A stretch of 8,999 nucleotides of DNA. Origin: an uncultured Lautropia sp. GTDB lineage: Bacteria > Pseudomonadota > Gammaproteobacteria > Burkholderiales > Burkholderiaceae_E. The notes beneath the pieces were generated by a model. That model was not told the origin of the DNA. It searched no databases and saw only the letters and a list, made by a program, of their open reading frames with translations. A program made the translations under genes and the position numbers. The stretch spans positions 1-8,999 of the forward strand of contig CALIXC010000305.1 of assembly GCA_938046755.1 (NCBI GenBank), in the 5' to 3' direction. Every line of letters starts with the position of its first letter. Within the stretch, counting starts at the first letter, position 1. Of this stretch, positions 6,376 through 8,999 are shown piece after piece.

Positions 6376-6481
6376 CCATCAGGGACGTGCTCGTCTTCGC
6401 GCCGGCTCAAGTTTGACGGAATGGCGAATGTTTCCACCGCGCCATGAGGGGCGTGTTCGTCCCTGTGCCGGCTCCGGTTGG
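6376..6481. repeat. Imperfect 40-nt direct repeat, two copies 66 nt apart
   Basis: Copy 1 is 6376-6415 and copy 2 is 6442-6481. Aligned without gaps by eye they share 30 of 40 positions, including the blocks CGTG, TTCGTC (TCGTC in copy 1) and GCCGGCTC. Most differences are transitions. The repeat lies between the SWIB stop and its terminator, outside any gene. It may be an old duplication, a pair of protein-binding sites, or part of an RNA. Confidence 0.5.
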
Positions 6482-6555
6482 CAGCGCTGTCCGACCGGTA
6501 CCTCTGACTGTTCTGTACCTGGGCAGGGGCGCCGACATGCGGGCAGCGTTGCCCG
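6474..6555 (+). other. Run of hairpins in the SWIB 3' region
   Basis: CCGGTTGG (6474-6481) pairs with CCGACCGG (6491-6498), 8 bp with one wobble. GGTAC (6497-6501) can pair with GTACC (6515-6519), overlapping the first stem by 2 nt. CGGGCA (6540-6545), loop GCGT and TGCCCG (6550-6555) form a perfect 6-bp hairpin. Together with the terminator at 6564-6600 they could form a structured 3' UTR or a 3'-derived RNA. I see no ORF here. The repeat at 6376-6481 runs into the first stem. Confidence 0.3.
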
Positions 6556-6563
6556 TCATGACG

Positions 6564-6600
6564 AAACAGCTGGTTCACAGGTGAAGGGCCGGCTGTTTTT
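6564..6600 (+). terminator. Strong intrinsic terminator after the SWIB gene
   Basis: CAGCTGG (6567-6573) pairs with CCGGCTG (6589-6595), including one G-T wobble, and AAA (6564-6566) can extend the stem onto the T-run. Inside, TTCAC/GTGAA (6574-6578 / 6581-6585) forms a second helix. TTTTT follows at 6596-6600. It lies just over 200 nt after the SWIB stop and immediately before the promoter region of the next gene. Confidence 0.75.
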
Positions 6601-6628
6601 GTATAGACTTCTGCGGTTTTTGTACATT
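6599..6628 (+). promoter_or_regulatory. Weak sigma-70-type promoter candidate for the exported-protein gene
   Basis: TTGTAT (6599-6604) and TACATT (6623-6628) are spaced 18 nt apart in a locally A/T-rich stretch just past the SWIB terminator. The -35 matches only its TTG; the -10 is better. The placement, before the GGAGAGG ribosome-binding site at 6636-6642, is what makes it plausible. Confidence 0.3.
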
Positions 6629-6652
6629 CTTTACCGGAGAGGTTGGGTACGT

Positions 6653-7557
6653 ATGGATATGGGTCGAGCCGGAATGAATCGGAAGATGCTGGCCGTGGCG
6701 CTGTCGGCAGCACTGCTGGGCGGGCTGGGAACGATGCAGGCTGCACAGGCAGCCGATGGCGGTGCCGCAGCCAGCGCAGCAGCCACCGATGCAGCATCGG
6801 TCTGGCGCTTCCCCGGGGTGCGCATCGTCGATGCGGCTTCGGAGGCCCCCAGGTCACGCCGGCCTTCGGGGAGGTGATCCGCGGTGACCTGGCCCGTGTC
6901 GTGGCCGCCCCCGATGCCTCGGGCACCCAGGGCAAGCCGGCCTTCAAGCGGGCAGCCGACAGCATCAGCTTCATCGTGCCGGAAGACGGCCAGTCGGCCC
7001 GCCTGCTGAAAATCTTCGAGGCCATCGACCGTGTGGTGGGCAAGGCCGGGTCGGATGCCGGGATCAAGGCAGCCGCCGAGGCCGCCGGGGTGCCCGGCAT
7101 GGTGCTGAACGAACGGTGCGTGTCGCTGTCGCACCGGATGGCTGCCACGCCGTTCCGTCCACCCACAGCCGTACTGCCCCATGGTGTGCTGAAAAACGGT
7201 GGCTGGACCGAGGTCAGCCGCTTCTACCCGCTGGAAGACGGCCGTTTCGTGGAGTTCATCGAGCGTGACCTGCGGGCCACCAACGAGGTTGCCCTGCTGT
7301 CGGCCGACATGATCAACGCCGACTTCAACGGCCATCCGGGCATCGGCATCGTTTCCACCGACGACAAGGGCCGCACCGTGCAGCGGGCGTTCTGGGTGTG
7401 GGGGCCGAAGGCCTACGAGATCATCGTCGTCGATCCGCGTCCCGAGGCAGCAGCCTGGATCACGGCCGAGTCCCGGGAGGCCGATGCCGGTGCACCGGAA
7501 AACGCCCCGGTAGGCCATTCGGTGGTGGTGCTGGGGCGGTCGTTCAAGCCGTTCTGA
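6653..7557 (+). pseudogene. Exported protein of unrecognised family, split by a frameshift at 6846-6850
   Basis: The start is ATG 6653, 10 nt after GGAGAGG (6636-6642). It opens a frame with a clear Sec signal peptide: a basic n-region, then LAVALSAALLGGLG, and a likely cleavage after AQA near residue 33. That frame reads to CCC at 6848 and would stop at 6875, giving 74 aa. From CAG at 6850 the next frame continues without a stop to 7557. Restoring one C to the run of five (6846-6850) joins them into about 301 aa. The downstream paralog supports this: PxVxPxFGxV at 7680-7709 matches QVTPAFGEV at 6850-6876, directly after the break. The conserved core is at 7204-7440 (WT..R, EDGRFVEFIERDL, FWVWGPKAYEIIVVDP). 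The mature protein would be periplasmic or secreted. Function is unknown. The break may be a true mutation, slippage, or a sequencing error. Initiation at TTG 6643 or GTG 6874 could still yield the second part without a signal. Confidence 0.75.
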
Positions 7558-7589
7558 GTGGGGCTGGGGCTTCCATGGAGTCCGGAGTA

Positions 7590-8420
7590 ATGTCGACCCC
7601 TCATTTCGCCACGACCGTCATGGTCGATGCTGCAGGCCCCATGGTTGGTGCCGAGACAGACTTGCCTGCACAGCAGCCAACGGTCAAGCCACCCTTTGGC
7701 CATGTCGTAACGGATGATCGTGTCCGTATCGTTGCCTCACGGCCAGCGTCATCGCCGGCGCACGCCACGGCTTTACCTGCGAAGGAAGTCGCAGACGGTC
7801 ATGCCGTGCCCGCGTGGGGCAAGGGCGCCCCGGATGCCGGCACCGATATCGATGGCCTGCAGTTCGTCCGCAACGACCAGGAAGTGGCGGCCATGGTCCG
7901 CACCTTCGAGATGATCGGCCGGGCGCGCGAGCGTGCCGATGCCGTGGGGGCCGAAGCAGCCAGCAGGGAGTTCCAGATTCCCCAGCTGGCCCTGAGCGTG
8001 AAGGATCTGCCACTGACGGGCCCGGTGGCCCATCCGCCGTTCGGTACGGCCCTGGCCGTCACGCCGGCCGGCAGCTGGAAGAACGACCGCTGGACCGGGC
8101 TGGCCCGCTACTTCCGGATGGGTGACGGCACCTGGATCGAGCTGTCCGAACGGGATCTGGCGGCCTCGCGCGGCATGCTGTACCTCACGCCGGCCATGGT
8201 CAACGTGGACATCAACGGCAAGCCGGCCAGTGCCACGGCCTTCGTGGATGGTTCGGGCCGCCGGCTGCGCCGCGTGATCTGGGTGCGCGGCCCGCGGTTG
8301 TACGAGCTGACCGTGCTGGACCCGCAGTCCGGCAGCAATCATGCGGGAGACACCCGCGGTGGTGGCACACTGGCCGGCCGCAGCGTGCTCGACATGGCCC
8401 GGATGACCGGGCATCCCTGA
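7590..8420 (+). CDS. Paralog of the preceding protein, family not recognised, no signal peptide
   Basis: The start is taken as ATG 7590 (276 aa), with GGAG at 7577-7580 nine nt before it. ATG 7575 (281 aa) is equally possible. The gene begins 17-32 nt after its neighbour's stop, so the two are probably co-transcribed. From W at 8091 to Q at 8327 it aligns without gaps to 7204-7440 of the first gene, with 31 of 79 identities by eye. Shared features are DG...E..ERDL, M.N.D.NG.P, GR...R..WV.GP..YE..V.DP and the N-terminal P.V.P.FG.V motif. The N-terminal 60 residues are Pro/Ala/Thr-rich and hydrophilic. I see no signal peptide or membrane segment, so it is predicted cytoplasmic unless the start is wrong. 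The C-terminal tail after DPQ is Gly-rich and ends in RSVLDMARMTGHP. No enzyme motif or known domain is recognised. Confidence 0.8.
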   Translation: MSTPHFATTVMVDAAGPMVGAETDLPAQQPTVKPPFGHVVTDDRVRIVASRPASSPAHATALPAKEVADGHAVPAWGKGAPDAGTDIDGLQFVRNDQEVAAMVRTFEMIGRARERADAVGAEAASREFQIPQLALSVKDLPLTGPVAHPPFGTALAVTPAGSWKNDRWTGLARYFRMGDGTWIELSERDLAASRGMLYLTPAMVNVDINGKPASATAFVDGSGRRLRRVIWVRGPRLYELTVLDPQSGSNHAGDTRGGGTLAGRSVLDMARMTGHP

Positions 8421-8426
8421 ATGGCA

Positions 8427-8448
8427 CCGGTCCCGTCAACGGGGCCGG
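8427..8448 (+). terminator. Strong hairpin just after the paralog stop, without a T-run
   Basis: CCGGTCCCGT (8427-8436) pairs with ACGGGGCCGG (8439-8448), 10 bp with one G-T wobble, starting 7 nt after the stop codon. No T-run follows, so by itself it is not a standard intrinsic terminator. It may stabilise the 3' end or aid termination. The 3' arm recurs as AACGGGGCCGG at 8918-8928. Confidence 0.4.
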
Positions 8449-8888
8449 AATACACCACGGCAGCCGGTCTCCGGTATGTCGTGCTGGTGAGCGGTCCGGC
8501 ATACGCGTCCTGCCTCCACTCCCCAGATTTCTGCTTCCGGTTTCCGGACGCCTGATCTCACACGTCCCGCGTGTTACTGGCCGTTGCCGGCCTGCCGGAT
8601 ATAGGGCCGCAAGCGAGCTGATCAGCACGTTCTTCGTGTTGTACTCCCTCACGGCCGCTTCCGGTCTGGCCGCTGAGCCGTCATGCGGCACGGGAGGGTG
8701 TACCACGCATCGCGCAGGCCGGAGGAGGGGTGTGGCGACAAGTTTCGGCATCCACGTTACGGACGGCTTGGATCGAGTCCAGCCTGGCCCCTATCAGCGA
8801 TAACCAGTCGCCTGCCAGAGCCCGGTGACATCACCCCCGGATCATGGATGACTGGGGGCAGCAATCATGCCGGGTCTGGCTGGCCAAA
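8449..8888. other. Region with no supported gene
   Basis: I see no convincing gene on either strand here. The open frames present have no family resemblance, no ribosome-binding site and the composition of shadow frames. Small foldable pieces exist: ACACG (8560-8564) with CGTGT (8570-8574), and a stretch around 8643-8699 where CTCCC and GGGAG flank two short hairpins, CGGCC/GGCCG and GCCG/CGGC. The 14-nt sequence at 8857-8870 repeats 8331-8344 inside the paralog gene. None of this identifies a feature. Confidence 0.4.
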
Positions 8889-8934
8889 GCCCCGGTTGTC
8901 CAGGACACGAACATAGTAACGGGGCCGGTCTTTT
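8889..8934 (+). terminator. Possible intrinsic terminator near the right edge
   Basis: GCCCC (8889-8893) and GTT (8895-8897) can pair with AACGGGGC (8918-8925), with one bulged G. A small TGTCC/GGACA helix sits in the loop. After CGG comes TCTTTT (8929-8934). It would end transcripts from the paralog gene or from an unseen RNA in 8449-8888. The stem is imperfect and the T-run is short and offset by 3 nt. Confidence 0.35.
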
Positions 8935-8999
8935 GTGTGTCTTGCGAGACGCGCCCCACCGCTTCCCTTCCGTTCCCGCCTCCACCACAACTTACAAAT

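Noticed and set aside
6348..7166. A 272-codon minus-strand open frame over the SWIB 3' region and exported-protein gene
   Set aside because: Its translation shows a repeated RxxDEHxPxG only because it reads the 40-nt DNA repeat. The rest is antisense to a gene supported by its paralog.
8683..8916. A 77-codon + strand frame as a small gene or third paralog
   Set aside because: Only the short SNHAG match is shared. There is no core motif, no ribosome-binding site, and the frame overlaps the terminator-like structure.
1..8999. CRISPR arrays, tRNA or rRNA genes, insertion sequences
   Set aside because: No regularly spaced repeats, tRNA-like cloverleaf, rRNA segment or transposase-like product with terminal inverted repeats was seen.

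Overview
This is a high-GC (roughly two-thirds G+C by eye) bacterial chromosome segment. The translation-gene cluster infB-rbfA-truB-typA, followed by a small SWIB-domain protein, points to a betaproteobacterium of the Burkholderiales type. I cannot name a genus from the sequence. Every gene I can support is on the + strand.

Layout. (1) Positions 1-3609 hold a tight translation/RNA-maturation operon. It contains infB (initiation factor IF2, 5' end outside the window), rbfA (6-nt gap; 30S maturation factor) and truB (15-nt gap; tRNA Psi55 synthase). All three share one reading frame, and nusA probably lies upstream. (2) After a 125-nt spacer with a small hairpin and T-run comes typA/bipA (3735-5603), a ribosome-associated translational GTPase. 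(3) Positions 5604-6070 (467 nt) hold no protein gene but are rich in RNA-like structure. There is a long typA 3' segment ending in a strong intrinsic terminator, then a possible stand-alone small RNA of about 100 nt ending in a second strong terminator, then a three-way-junction-like fold just ahead of the next gene. (4) A 95-aa SWIB/MDM2-domain protein (6071-6358) is followed by about 240 nt with an imperfect 40-nt direct repeat, several hairpins and a strong terminator. (5) Positions 6653-8420 hold two adjacent paralogous genes of a family I do not recognise. The first has a clear signal peptide but is split by a -1 frame change at a run of five C; the paralog shows where the reading frame must resume. 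The second is intact but has no signal peptide. (6) Positions 8421-8999 show no convincing gene, only a strong hairpin just after the stop, a possible terminator near 8930 and small repeats.

How the genes work together. IF2, RbfA, TruB and BipA all act on ribosome assembly, initiation or tRNA modification, so the left 5.6 kb is core translation machinery. The right 3.4 kb is accessory in character. In the Burkholderiales genomes I remember, odhA/sucA follows typA, so the change at about 5604 looks like a junction between conserved and lineage-specific DNA. The most useful leads are the RNA-like intergenic structures, the frameshifted exported protein with its non-exported paralog, and an unusual G4 motif (TKID rather than NKID) in IF2.
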